A DNA stretch of 64,000 nucleotides from an uncultured Flavobacteriaceae bacterium. Lineage in GTDB: Bacteria > Bacteroidota > Bacteroidia > Flavobacteriales > Flavobacteriaceae. This document shows, one piece after another, positions 25,158 to 35,503 of this stretch. The notes under the pieces are model-generated. The model was not told where the DNA came from. It saw nothing but the letters and a program-made list of their open reading frames with translations, and searched no databases. Made by a program: the position numbers and the translations under genes. Numbering within the stretch: position 1 is the first letter of the stretch; each line of letters begins with the position of its first letter. The stretch is from positions 51,750 through 115,749 of the forward strand of contig CAJQLB010000007.1 in NCBI GenBank assembly GCA_905479065.1. Reading direction: 5' to 3'.

Positions 25158-28100
25158 ATGAAAATAAAATTAACCATCTGTATCGCTTTTGTAATTCTTA
25201 TAAACTTAAGTGGTTGTGCAAATTTTAAACCTCAATATGAAACAAAAAATGATGTAGAATTTTTAAATGAAAAAAAAGTTTCTCATTCATTTTATTTAAT
25301 TGGAGATGCAGGAAATTCTGCTAATGAATCGGGAGCTTTGGATTTATTAAGGAAGCAATTAGACAAGGCTAATAACAATAGTACGGTTATTTTTTTAGGG
25401 GATAATATATACCCAAAAGGACTTCCAAAAAAAAATGATAAAGGTAGGGTTGATGCTGTTAATCAATTAAACGCACAAACAAATGTAGTTTCAAATTTTT
25501 CTGGGGAAACCATTTTTATCCCCGGTAATCATGATTGGTATAATGGAGGAATTACAGGGTTAAAGCGTCAAGAAGAGTTCATTGAAAAAAAGATTGGTAA
25601 AAATTCTTTTTTACCTGAGAATGGTTGTCCAATAGAAAAAGTAGATATCTCAAAAGATATTGTTCTTATTATAATTGATAGTGAATGGTATTTAACAAAT
25701 TGGGACAAGCATCCCGGAATAAACAGTAACTGTGAAATAAAAACTCGTGAGAGTTTTTTCGACGAGTACGAGAGTCTTATCAAAAAGGCTCGGGGAAAAA
25801 CAACGATTGTCGCATTACATCATCCTATTTTCACTAATGGCCCTCATGGAGGGCAATATTCATTTAAATCTCATCTAGAACCTTTACCAATTATAGGGAC
25901 AATAAAAAATATCCTCAGAAGGACCGGTGGTGTTACAACAGTAGATCAGCAAAACAAGCGTTATAATGATTTACGTAACAGAATTATAACGCTTTCTCAA
26001 GAAAATGAAAAGACAATTTTTGTCTCGGGTCATGAACATAGTTTACAATATATAGTTGAAGATAATTTACCTCAAATAGTAAGTGGTTCAGGATCTAAAT
26101 CTAGTGCTACAAGAACGGTTGGTACAGGACTATTTTCTTACGGATCTGTTGGGATTGCTCGTCTAGATATAAATGAGGATGGATCAAGTGTTGTGGCTTT
26201 TTATTCAAGCGTTGGTAATAAAAAGGTGTTTCAAACTGAAATTTTTAGTGCAAACAAGAAGGCCACTGTTAATTACCCTTCAAATTTCTCAAAGTTTCAA
26301 AGGAGTGCTATATATGCGGAAAAGGAAATCAAAAAGTCTAATTTTTACACCTCAATTTGGGGAGAACGTTATCGAACATATTATGGTGTGAAAGTAGAAG
26401 CGCCAATCGTAAATCTGGACACCTTATTTGGAGGTTTGTTGCCTGTAAGAAAAGGAGGAGGTCATCAATCCAAATCGTTACGATTAAAAGATAGTCGCGG
26501 TAGCGAGTATGTCATGCGTGCGTTGAGAAAAAATGCGGTTCAATACCTGCAAGCAGTGGCCTTTAAAAATCAATATGTTAAAGATGAATTTAGAGACACT
26601 TATACGGAAGGCTTATTGTTAGATGTTTTTACAGGGTCTCATCCTTATGCTCCTTTTACTATCGGTACTTTAGCCGATAAAATTGGAGTTTTTCATACAA
26701 ACCCGGTATTGTATTATGTTCCAAAACAAAACGCACTAGGATATTACAACGATGATTTTGGAGATGAATTATATATGATAGAAGAACGAGCGTCTGACGG
26801 TCACGGTAATCAAAAAAGTTTCGGTTATTCAGATAAGCTTATTAGTACTACAGATTTATTAAAGGAGTTGCACAAAGATGAAGATGTTGTTTTAGATGAG
26901 GCTGCTTATATTCGAGCAAGATTGTTTGACATGTTAATTGGTGATTGGGATAGACATGAAGATCAGTGGCGATGGGCAAAATTTAAGGAACAAAGCAAAA
27001 CTGTTTACCGTCCTGTCCCTCGAGATAGAGATCAAGCATTTTCAATTATGGCAGACGGAGCTCTACTAGGAGTTGTTACTAAAATTTTACCGTCTTTAAG
27101 ACTTATGCAGTCGTATGGTGAAGAGTTGAAAAGCCCAAAATGGTTTAATTTAGAACCATACCCACTTGATATGGCGTTAATTAATGAGTCCGTAAAAACT
27201 GTTTGGGATAAACAAGTACAACTTATTACAACTAATATTAGTGAAGAGGTCATTGACGAAGCTTTCACCTTTTTTCCAAAAGAGGTTTCAGATGAATCTA
27301 TTAAAGAAATCAAGAGAAAACTTATTGGCAGGCTTCAAAATTTGCAAACAATATCAGATCAGTATTTTTTAGAGATCAATAAATACGGTGTTGTAAAAGG
27401 AACAAATAAAGATGATTTTTTTGAAATTAAGCGTCATCAAAATAAGACAACTGTAACCGCATACCGTATTAAAAAAGGGGTTAAATCAGATGTGTTTTTT
27501 AAAAAAACCTACAGTAAATTGACAACTAAAGAAATATGGATCTACGGTCTTGATGATGATGATTGCTTTGAAGTGACAGGTCAAGGAACAGATTTCATTA
27601 AAGTAAGATTAGTTGGTGGGCAAAATAAAGACACTTACAATGTTCAAAATGGAAAGAAAGTTGTGGTATATGACTTTAAAACCAAAGAAAATGAATTTGT
27701 GACTAAAAGGGGGTTGAGAAAATTGACAGATAATTATGAAACGAACGTGTATGATTATAAAAAATTAAAATATAATTCAAATCTACTAATTCCATCTTTT
27801 GGTTCTAATCCAGACGATGGATTTAAAATAGGATTGATAAATATCAATACAAAAAATCATTTTGAGAGGAATCCGTTTTCAGCACAACACAAGTTCTCAG
27901 CATTCTATTATTTCGCTACAAATGGATTCGATATGAGTTACACGGGAGAGTTTGCAAATATCATTGGCCAAACAAACTTACATATAAACTCTAAATTTAC
28001 AAGTCCAAATTATGCAGTGAACTTTTTTGGATTTGGAAATGAAACACCCAATCTTGAAATTGATAATAATGAGATTTCATTAGATTACAATCGGGTAAAG

Positions 28101-28817
28101 TTAAGAACTATTTTGATCAACCCATCAATTCAATGGCGTGGCCATTTGGGTTCAAGTGTGAGGTTTGGTGTGTCCTATGAATCTATAAAAATAGAGAAAT
28201 CTCTAAACAGATTTATTGACTCAGTTGTTGATGATACTAAGAATTTAACAAATGATTTTTTAGGAGCATTAATAGCTTACAGTTACAAGAATAGGGATGA
28301 CAATGCTTTTCCAACATTAGGTTTAGAAACAACGATTGAATTAGGATATAAGTCAAATATTAAGACCTCAAAATCCTTCAGTTACCTTAAGCCATCCGTA
28401 GCCTTGGATCATAAAATATCTTCAAATGGACAACTAGTTCTTGCATCTAAATTCTTAGGGCATTTAAATTTTGGTGATAATTTTGAATTTTATCAAGCTG
28501 CAACTGTAGGGGCAAATTCCGGTTTACGAGGATATAGAAATGAACGTTTTACAGGAAATAATAGCTTTGTTCAAAGTACTGATTTCCGAATAAATATACG
28601 CAAACTAAAAACATCATTACTTCCATTAGATATTGGCTTGTATGGAGGTTTTGATTATGGACGAGTATGGTTGGATGAAGAAAATTCAAGAAAATGGCAT
28701 CAGTCTTTTGGAGGAGGAGTATTTTTTAATGGTGCTGATATGATAGTTGGAAATCTTTCTGCTTTTTTCTCTGAAGAAGGTGCAAGGCTAGCATTTAAGA
28801 TAGGGTTTGGATTTTAA
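25158..28817 (+). CDS. Large lipoprotein: calcineurin-like metallophosphatase joined to an outer-membrane beta-barrel domain
   Basis: A 1219-residue protein with a lipoprotein signal peptide (lipobox LSGC, Cys19). Residues about 45-370 form a metallophosphoesterase with the motifs GDAGN, GDNIYP, GNHDWYNGG, HHPIF and GHEHS. A long middle part of unknown fold follows (about 400-900), and the final 300 residues look like a BamA/surface-antigen-type barrel, with NSGLRGYRNERFTGN and a last strand ending in LAFKIGFGF, as outer-membrane barrels do. It probably acts at the outer membrane on a phosphate ester; the substrate is unknown. The gene is 34 bases after msrA. Confidence 0.8.
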   Translation: MKIKLTICIAFVILINLSGCANFKPQYETKNDVEFLNEKKVSHSFYLIGDAGNSANESGALDLLRKQLDKANNNSTVIFLGDNIYPKGLPKKNDKGRVDAVNQLNAQTNVVSNFSGETIFIPGNHDWYNGGITGLKRQEEFIEKKIGKNSFLPENGCPIEKVDISKDIVLIIIDSEWYLTNWDKHPGINSNCEIKTRESFFDEYESLIKKARGKTTIVALHHPIFTNGPHGGQYSFKSHLEPLPIIGTIKNILRRTGGVTTVDQQNKRYNDLRNRIITLSQENEKTIFVSGHEHSLQYIVEDNLPQIVSGSGSKSSATRTVGTGLFSYGSVGIARLDINEDGSSVVAFYSSVGNKKVFQTEIFSANKKATVNYPSNFSKFQRSAIYAEKEIKKSNFYTSIWGERYRTYYGVKVEAPIVNLDTLFGGLLPVRKGGGHQSKSLRLKDSRGSEYVMRALRKNAVQYLQAVAFKNQYVKDEFRDTYTEGLLLDVFTGSHPYAPFTIGTLADKIGVFHTNPVLYYVPKQNALGYYNDDFGDELYMIEERASDGHGNQKSFGYSDKLISTTDLLKELHKDEDVVLDEAAYIRARLFDMLIGDWDRHEDQWRWAKFKEQSKTVYRPVPRDRDQAFSIMADGALLGVVTKILPSLRLMQSYGEELKSPKWFNLEPYPLDMALINESVKTVWDKQVQLITTNISEEVIDEAFTFFPKEVSDESIKEIKRKLIGRLQNLQTISDQYFLEINKYGVVKGTNKDDFFEIKRHQNKTTVTAYRIKKGVKSDVFFKKTYSKLTTKEIWIYGLDDDDCFEVTGQGTDFIKVRLVGGQNKDTYNVQNGKKVVVYDFKTKENEFVTKRGLRKLTDNYETNVYDYKKLKYNSNLLIPSFGSNPDDGFKIGLININTKNHFERNPFSAQHKFSAFYYFATNGFDMSYTGEFANIIGQTNLHINSKFTSPNYAVNFFGFGNETPNLEIDNNEISLDYNRVKLRTILINPSIQWRGHLGSSVRFGVSYESIKIEKSLNRFIDSVVDDTKNLTNDFLGALIAYSYKNRDDNAFPTLGLETTIELGYKSNIKTSKSFSYLKPSVALDHKISSNGQLVLASKFLGHLNFGDNFEFYQAATVGANSGLRGYRNERFTGNNSFVQSTDFRINIRKLKTSLLPLDIGLYGGFDYGRVWLDEENSRKWHQSFGGGVFFNGADMIVGNLSAFFSEEGARLAFKIGFGF

Positions 28818-28927
28818 AAAATTGATACAACATAGAGGTTCCAATGGGCACAAGGTTACACGTATAAACATAGTTTAGATAATTGGGATTAAAATGTTAC
28901 ATTTATTACTTGGTATAAATATTTTAT

Positions 28928-31273
28928 ATGAAAAAGAGATATTTCTTATTGCTCACTGTTATAATTAATGTTGCTGTTCAGGCACAAATTAAATCAACTT
29001 ATAACATAGGTCTTTTGTTGGATAACACGACCTCTGAAGTTATTTCTATTCTAAATGAACTAGAGCATGAAATCACAGCTGTAGTGGGTGAAGATGCTTT
29101 AGTGAAATTTCCCGAGACAGGCAGATTAGTAAACTATTTTGACACAAATGTTGCCTTAAATCATTATGATAAACTCGCTAATGATCCTGCTATTGATATT
29201 ATAATTGCTTTTGGAATAGTCAATAATAAGGTGATTACAAAAATTACAAATTACGTAAAGCCTACCATTCTTTTCGGCGCCTTGAGTAAAGAATTGATAG
29301 ATAAAGAGGTGTTTTTTACGAAGAAAAAAAATTTAACGCCTATTTGGAGTTCATTGTCTTATACTAATGACATAAAACTTCTTAAAAAACTATCAAATCC
29401 ATCTAAAATAGGAGTGATTATCGAGAAGACTTTTACAGATAATTTACCGATTTTAAATATTTTTAAAGTTATTGAGTCTGAATTAGATGTTGATATTAAG
29501 GTAATAGCCTTTAATGACGTATTGGATATTACTTCAAATTTAGAAGATATTGATGCTGTTTATTTTGCGGGGGGATTTTACCTAAACGATACTGAAATAA
29601 AGAAGCTAGCAAATCTTTTTATCGAAAAAAAATTACCCTCATTTACTGCTAATCCAATCGAAGATGTGACTCATGGAATTCTTGCAACAAACCATAATCA
29701 ATCTGATTTTAATGAGTTTTTTAGAAAGATAGCATTGACAGTAGAATCAATTATTAGTGGTGAAAACAGGGCATTAATAAGTACTAATTTTGACTCAAAA
29801 CAGAATTTGACTGTCAATTACAATACTGCTGAAAAAATTGGATTGCCATTAAAATATAGTTTAATAGCATCCACTAATTTTGTTGGAAATCCAAAAGAAA
29901 TAGTGTCTGACAAAACCTATTCGCTTGTAGATGTTATGCAGGAGGTTATTGCTGAAAATCTTCAATTGCAAGTCACTCAAAAAGATATAAGCCTAGGACA
30001 AAAGGAGGTGGCGCTTGCAAGAAGTGATTATTTACCAAGTCTTAAGGTTGGCGCTTCAGGAGCTTATATTGATCCAAAATTAGCAGCAGTTAGTAATGGT
30101 CAAAATCCAGAAGTCTCGGCAGAAGCAAATCTAATATTACAACAGACCATTTTATCGGAACCGGCAAATGCAAATATTAGTATACAAAAATCTCTTTTAC
30201 AAGCACAGCAAGAAGATTATAATAGCGAATCTTTAAATATGGTTTTTAAAGCAGCTACAGCCTATTTTACAGCCTTAATATTAAAGGCAAATGTCACCAT
30301 ACAAAATCAAAATTTAGAATTAACAAAATACAATTTGAGGATTGCTACTGAAAATTATGAGGCAGGGCAATCAGGAAAGTCTGATGTGTTGCGATTCAAG
30401 TCTCAGATGGCACAAAACACACAAGAAATGATTGAAGCTATCAATCAATTAGAACAAGCCTTTTTCAACTTAAATCAATTATTAAATAATCCTATTAACA
30501 CAAAAATTGATGTTGAAGAAGCGGAATTAAAGAGAGGTGTATTTAGTAATTACAATTATGAACAGCTTGGTCAATTTTTAGATGACCCTAGCTTGAGATT
30601 GCCTTTTGTACGATTTTTAGTTCAGGAAGGCATGGCCAATGCTCCAGAATTAAAGGCACTCAATTTTAATATAGAAGCAACAGAACGAAGTGAACAATTG
30701 TTTGGAGTGGGCCGTTTTATACCTACAGTTGCTTTGCAGGGACAGTATAATTATGAGTTGTCAAGATCGGGGGTTGGCTCTAGTTTTCCTTTGGGCTTTT
30801 CTGATCTGCCAGATAAGTTTTATACCGTGGGATTAAATGTATCCTTGCCACTATTTAATCAGAATAAGCAAAACATTAACAAGCAAATTGCAGCAATACA
30901 AAAATCACAACTCGAGGTTTCTAAAGAGGCCGTGAATTTGAATATTGAAAAAAATATTAATGACGCAGTACTCGAATTGATTAATCAAATCTCAAATATT
31001 CAATTATCAAAAGTATTTGAGGAAACAGCACAAGAGGCTCTTGATTTAACTCAGACATCTTATGAAAATGGAGCTGTCAATATTGTTCAGCTTTTAGATG
31101 CTCAAAATAATTATTTACAAGCGCAATTGGCAAGTGCAAGTGCCAATTACAATTATTTACAAGGCGCTATGCAGTTAGAGCGTTCATTAGGATTGTTTTT
31201 TTTATTACAAGATGAAATTGAGCGTAAAGCCTTTATTCAACGCTTTTTAGAATTTACCAGAAATAACGATTAA
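28928..31273 (+). CDS. TolC-family outer-membrane channel with an extra N-terminal substrate-binding-like domain
   Basis: A 781-residue protein with an N-terminal signal peptide (about 20 residues). Residues about 25-310 resemble an ABC-type substrate-binding domain (ABC_sub_bind-like), with two alternating alpha/beta lobes and segments such as AVYFAGGFYLND. Residues about 330-781 are a TolC/OEP channel with two heptad-rich repeats and the QLLDAQNNYLQAQLA end. A normal TolC is about 430-500 residues, so the N-terminal domain is an addition. It opens an RND efflux operon. The bound ligand is unknown. Confidence 0.78.
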   Translation: MKKRYFLLLTVIINVAVQAQIKSTYNIGLLLDNTTSEVISILNELEHEITAVVGEDALVKFPETGRLVNYFDTNVALNHYDKLANDPAIDIIIAFGIVNNKVITKITNYVKPTILFGALSKELIDKEVFFTKKKNLTPIWSSLSYTNDIKLLKKLSNPSKIGVIIEKTFTDNLPILNIFKVIESELDVDIKVIAFNDVLDITSNLEDIDAVYFAGGFYLNDTEIKKLANLFIEKKLPSFTANPIEDVTHGILATNHNQSDFNEFFRKIALTVESIISGENRALISTNFDSKQNLTVNYNTAEKIGLPLKYSLIASTNFVGNPKEIVSDKTYSLVDVMQEVIAENLQLQVTQKDISLGQKEVALARSDYLPSLKVGASGAYIDPKLAAVSNGQNPEVSAEANLILQQTILSEPANANISIQKSLLQAQQEDYNSESLNMVFKAATAYFTALILKANVTIQNQNLELTKYNLRIATENYEAGQSGKSDVLRFKSQMAQNTQEMIEAINQLEQAFFNLNQLLNNPINTKIDVEEAELKRGVFSNYNYEQLGQFLDDPSLRLPFVRFLVQEGMANAPELKALNFNIEATERSEQLFGVGRFIPTVALQGQYNYELSRSGVGSSFPLGFSDLPDKFYTVGLNVSLPLFNQNKQNINKQIAAIQKSQLEVSKEAVNLNIEKNINDAVLELINQISNIQLSKVFEETAQEALDLTQTSYENGAVNIVQLLDAQNNYLQAQLASASANYNYLQGAMQLERSLGLFFLLQDEIERKAFIQRFLEFTRNND

Positions 31274-31288
31274 TATTTAATATAAATT

Positions 31289-32383
31289 ATGACATTTCCA
31301 TTTAAAGAAATATTCAAAATCAGCAGATTTTTAGCATTAGTTTTAGTGATAAGTTGCGGAGAAAAACAGGTGAAAGAAGAGGTGGTTTTACGTCCGGTAG
31401 CATTTGGAGAAGTTGCTTATTTAGGCAGTGAAAAAATGAGACAGTTCAGTGGATCTGCGAAAACAGAGAAAATAGTAAATCTCAGTTTTAGAGGTAGCGG
31501 TATAATTACCAAGCTCGATATGAAATTAGGGCAAAAAGTTAAAAAAAATCAATTATTAGGATCTTTAGATAATGTGTCAGCGAGATTGAGCTATGAGTCA
31601 TCAATTGAATCTAAAAACAGTTCTGAATCTCAAATGAACACTGCCAAACTAACTTTAAACAGAATAAGAATTCTCTATGAGAAAGGAAGTTCCTCATTGA
31701 GCGACTATGAATCCGCTAAGAATTCTTATCGTACAGCAGTTGCAAGTTTCGAATCTGCAAAACGCAGTGTTGCAATTCAACAAGACAAAATTCAATATGG
31801 CTATTTGTATGCCTTGGAGGATGGAATAATAGCGACAGTTTCAGCGGAGGTCGATGAAAATGTGTCTCCAGGACAAGTTGTTGGAGTACTGAATGCTGGA
31901 ACAGCTATTGAAATATCACTAGGTTTACCAGAATCAGTTATCAATGATATCAATCAAGGTATGAATGTTAAAGTTCAATTTACAGCTATTGAAAATGACA
32001 TGTTTAATGCTGTGGTCACTGAGGTTGCACCGTCAATTGACTCAAATACATCAACGTACCCAGTAACCGTGACGATTAAAGATAAAGATGAACGCATTAA
32101 AAGTGGCATGGTTGCAACAGTCTTATTTGAGTTTGATACAGGTGTAATTTTGGAGAAGCAACTTGTTGTACCTACAAAAGCCGTTGGTGAAGATTCTAAC
32201 GGTAGATTTGTATTTGTTGTTGATGATTCTAAAGATAAAATTTTTGTCAAAAAGAAGACCATCATAATTGGTGATTTTACTCAAGAAGGAATTATAATTA
32301 AGTCAGGATTAAAGTTAGGAGAAAAAGTTGCTACAGCTGGTCTTCAAACATTGTTAGACGGGCAACAAGTAAAATTAAATTAA
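31289..32383 (+). CDS. RND efflux periplasmic adaptor (HlyD/MFP family), lipoprotein
   Basis: A 364-residue membrane-fusion protein. A signal peptide ends in VISCGEK, giving a lipidated Cys. The order is a barrel-like flank, lipoyl half (GSGIITKLDMKLGQKVKKN), a short coiled hairpin of about residues 100-165, the second lipoyl half and a beta-barrel followed by a membrane-proximal domain. It links the RND pump to the TolC-like channel encoded 15 bases upstream and precedes the pump gene by 6 bases. Confidence 0.87.
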   Translation: MTFPFKEIFKISRFLALVLVISCGEKQVKEEVVLRPVAFGEVAYLGSEKMRQFSGSAKTEKIVNLSFRGSGIITKLDMKLGQKVKKNQLLGSLDNVSARLSYESSIESKNSSESQMNTAKLTLNRIRILYEKGSSSLSDYESAKNSYRTAVASFESAKRSVAIQQDKIQYGYLYALEDGIIATVSAEVDENVSPGQVVGVLNAGTAIEISLGLPESVINDINQGMNVKVQFTAIENDMFNAVVTEVAPSIDSNTSTYPVTVTIKDKDERIKSGMVATVLFEFDTGVILEKQLVVPTKAVGEDSNGRFVFVVDDSKDKIFVKKKTIIIGDFTQEGIIIKSGLKLGEKVATAGLQTLLDGQQVKLN

Positions 32384-32389
32384 GGTGAA

Positions 32390-35300
32390 ATGAATTTAGC
32401 AGCATTTTCAATCAATAGAAACCGAATAACATTTACTGTATTAACTACAATTATGATTTTGGGGATTGTTTTTTACCAATCTCTATCACGTGATAGTATG
32501 CCACCATATACGGTAAGAGTTGCCACTGTTGTCACGTCATTTCCGGGATCAGGACCAGAGCGTGTGGAGCAGTTAGTTACAGACAAAGTTGAAAAAGTTG
32601 TCCAGGAATTACCAGAATTAAAAGAAGTTAGTAGTACGTCTAGATCAGGATTGTCAGTAGTGACAGTTGAATTAAAAGATCAAGTAAAGCCAGAAGATTT
32701 ACAGCCTGTTTGGGATCGACTTAGGAGAAAATTATCTCAAATTCAAGGGCTTCCAGCAGGCGTTTCTCCTGTATTGAACGATGATGGGATTGGTGAAGTT
32801 TTTGGCATTGCCGTGGGCTTGGTGATCGATGGATTTTCATACGCAACTGCAAAGGAATATATTGATGACATCAAAGATGATTTTATAAAATTAGATTTGG
32901 CAGCTAAGGTTGAATTAGGGGGCGTTCAGGATGAACGAATTTTTATTGAATTTGATAATGCTCGTTTAAAGGAATATGGTTTGTCCGCTTCAAAACTTCA
33001 AGCAATTATAAGTTCAAGAAATATACTCAGCTCTGGGGGGCAAGTAAATCTTGAAGATGAGCGTATTATCTTGGAGCCGTCAGGTAACTTTAACTCATTA
33101 AAAGACATTGAAGAAACCCTCATACCTGTAGGTAATGGTTCAAAATTACTTTATTTGGGTGATATTACGACTGTAAAAAAAGATTATATAGATCCTCCAA
33201 AACAATTAGTAACCGTGAATGGTCAAGATGCTATTTCTTTGCATGTCAGCTTAAAAACGGGGGCCAACGTAATTCAATTAGGTCAAGATTTAGATGTAGT
33301 TATTCAGGATTGGAAAAAGCGCTTACCTGTAGGTTTAGAACTTAAACGTTTGTCATCTCTTGACACCTACATTGATAACAAAATTAATGCTTTTGTTGTT
33401 AATTTAATTCAGTCAATTGCCATTGTGCTTCTCGTGATGTTGATTTTTCTAGGTCTAAGAACAGGCAGTATTATTGCTAGTCTAATACCGATGGTAACCA
33501 TCATGACACTCATGTTAATGGGTCTGATTAACATGGGATTGAATCAAGTAACACTGGCAGCTTTAATAATGGCTCTTGGAATGATGGTAGATAACGCAAT
33601 TGTTGTCGCTGAAACCATTATGGTTAAAATGGAAAATGGTGTTTCTGCAAAAGAAGCTGCTATCGATGCTTGTGGAGAATTATTTACACCATTGCTAATT
33701 TCGACGCTTACAACATCAGCAGCATTTCTAGCCTTTTATATGGCAGAGTCAACTATGGGAGATATTGTTGGTCCTATATTTGTTGTGATATCACTTGCGT
33801 TATTATCTTCATGGGTTTTGGCGCTAACAGTTATCACATTGTTTTGTTTTATGTTTTTGAAAGTAACTCCAAAATCTGAAAAAAAACCAACATTTATTGA
33901 CAAGACAATAAATACTCTAAAATATTACTATAAGAACTTAATCTTAGGAGCCTTAGCCTATAAACGTTTGGTGCTTTTTGTAATCGTATCAGTTTTTTTT
34001 CTGTCCCTTTTTGGTTTTGGGAAAATACCATTTATTTTTTTTCCAGACAGTGACAGAAATATGGTAACCGTTGACGTAAACTTACCTCAAGGCACAAAAA
34101 TAGAGGCCACAGGTAACCTGATCAAAGATATTGAGTCATACATCAATTCAGAATTAGTGGTGTCTGATTATAAATTAAATGGTGTCACTGATTGGTCTTC
34201 ATATGTTGGTTCGGGGCCTTCTTCTTATGATTTGGGGTATACTACAGACGAGCCTGACCCAAGTTATGCACACATATTAATTAACACTTCAGATTTTAAC
34301 TATAATAATGCTATTGTAAAAAAGTTAGACTCTTTTTGTTTTAATAATTTCCCAAATGCTGATATCAAAGTTGGATTACTGGGTTCAGGGGGTGGAGGAA
34401 TACCAATTGAAATTAAAATATCAGGAGATAACCCTGATGTCTTGGCACAATTATCCGAACAAACAAAGCAGAAGCTAAAAACGGTACAAGGAACAAAAAA
34501 CATAAAGGATGATTGGGGTCCAAAAACAAAGAAGTTTGTTGTTAATATAGATCAAAATAAAGCGCAATTAGCAGGGGTTACTAGTGCTGACATCGCTACA
34601 TCTTTACAGACGGTTTTGGATGGATTTACCACAGGGGAGTATAGAGAAAACGACAAGTCTATACCAATAATAATGCGCGGAAATTCCTCACAGCAACAAA
34701 CCTTGTCATTTATTGAAACACTGAATATTTATGCTCAGGGTTCCGGAAAAAGTATTCCACTACTTCAAGTTGCTAAAATCATACCGGAATGGCAATACGC
34801 TAAAATAAAAAGATTGGATATTGATAGAACTATTAATGTTAGTAGTGAATTAAATTCGAATGGTAATGCTTCGGCTATTATGAAAGAAATGACACCGTAC
34901 ATGATGAACGTTTCTGAAAATTGGCCTGATGGTTATACGTATAAATTTGGAGGAGATGCAGAGAATACGGCTGAAAACATGGGAGCAGTTATTAGCTATC
35001 TTCCCTTATCTGGATTTATTATACTTTTACTTTTAATCATACAATTTAATTCAGTTCGAAAAACTATCATGGTCGCATCAACAATTCCTCTAGGAATTAT
35101 TGGCGTTGTTATTGGTCTATTAGTGTTTCAAGAACCATTTGGTTTTATGCCTTTTTTAGGGGTGATTTCGTTAGCGGGAATTGTAATCAATAATGCGATT
35201 GTTCTCATTGATCGAATTCAGATTGAAGAAAATATTATAAATAGGCCTATCCAAGATGCCATTATTGCAGCATGTTTACAGCGTTTTAGACCTATTTTAT

Positions 35301-35503
35301 TAGCTACTTTTACAACAGTATTAGGTTTAATTCCGTTGTATTTAAGTGGAGGTGAAATGTGGGAAGGCATGGCTGTTAGCATCATGATTGGTTTGTTGTT
35401 TGGAACAGTAATTACTTTATTATTCATACCAGCATTTTACAGTATATTATTTAAGGTGAATTATACTGGCTACGAGTTTAATGAAAAGATAATGGACGTG
35501 TGA
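32390..35503 (+). CDS. RND-family efflux transporter permease
   Basis: A 1037-residue inner-membrane pump with the standard layout: first span near residue 20, large periplasmic loop, spans 2-6 (about 335-480), second periplasmic loop and spans 7-12 (about 865-1020). The proton-relay motif ALGMMVDNAIVVAETI is present in span 4. It works with the upstream adaptor and TolC-like channel to export an unknown compound. The following channel gene overlaps its stop. Confidence 0.9.
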   Translation: MNLAAFSINRNRITFTVLTTIMILGIVFYQSLSRDSMPPYTVRVATVVTSFPGSGPERVEQLVTDKVEKVVQELPELKEVSSTSRSGLSVVTVELKDQVKPEDLQPVWDRLRRKLSQIQGLPAGVSPVLNDDGIGEVFGIAVGLVIDGFSYATAKEYIDDIKDDFIKLDLAAKVELGGVQDERIFIEFDNARLKEYGLSASKLQAIISSRNILSSGGQVNLEDERIILEPSGNFNSLKDIEETLIPVGNGSKLLYLGDITTVKKDYIDPPKQLVTVNGQDAISLHVSLKTGANVIQLGQDLDVVIQDWKKRLPVGLELKRLSSLDTYIDNKINAFVVNLIQSIAIVLLVMLIFLGLRTGSIIASLIPMVTIMTLMLMGLINMGLNQVTLAALIMALGMMVDNAIVVAETIMVKMENGVSAKEAAIDACGELFTPLLISTLTTSAAFLAFYMAESTMGDIVGPIFVVISLALLSSWVLALTVITLFCFMFLKVTPKSEKKPTFIDKTINTLKYYYKNLILGALAYKRLVLFVIVSVFFLSLFGFGKIPFIFFPDSDRNMVTVDVNLPQGTKIEATGNLIKDIESYINSELVVSDYKLNGVTDWSSYVGSGPSSYDLGYTTDEPDPSYAHILINTSDFNYNNAIVKKLDSFCFNNFPNADIKVGLLGSGGGGIPIEIKISGDNPDVLAQLSEQTKQKLKTVQGTKNIKDDWGPKTKKFVVNIDQNKAQLAGVTSADIATSLQTVLDGFTTGEYRENDKSIPIIMRGNSSQQQTLSFIETLNIYAQGSGKSIPLLQVAKIIPEWQYAKIKRLDIDRTINVSSELNSNGNASAIMKEMTPYMMNVSENWPDGYTYKFGGDAENTAENMGAVISYLPLSGFIILLLLIIQFNSVRKTIMVASTIPLGIIGVVIGLLVFQEPFGFMPFLGVISLAGIVINNAIVLIDRIQIEENIINRPIQDAIIAACLQRFRPILLATFTTVLGLIPLYLSGGEMWEGMAVSIMIGLLFGTVITLLFIPAFYSILFKVNYTGYEFNEKIMDV

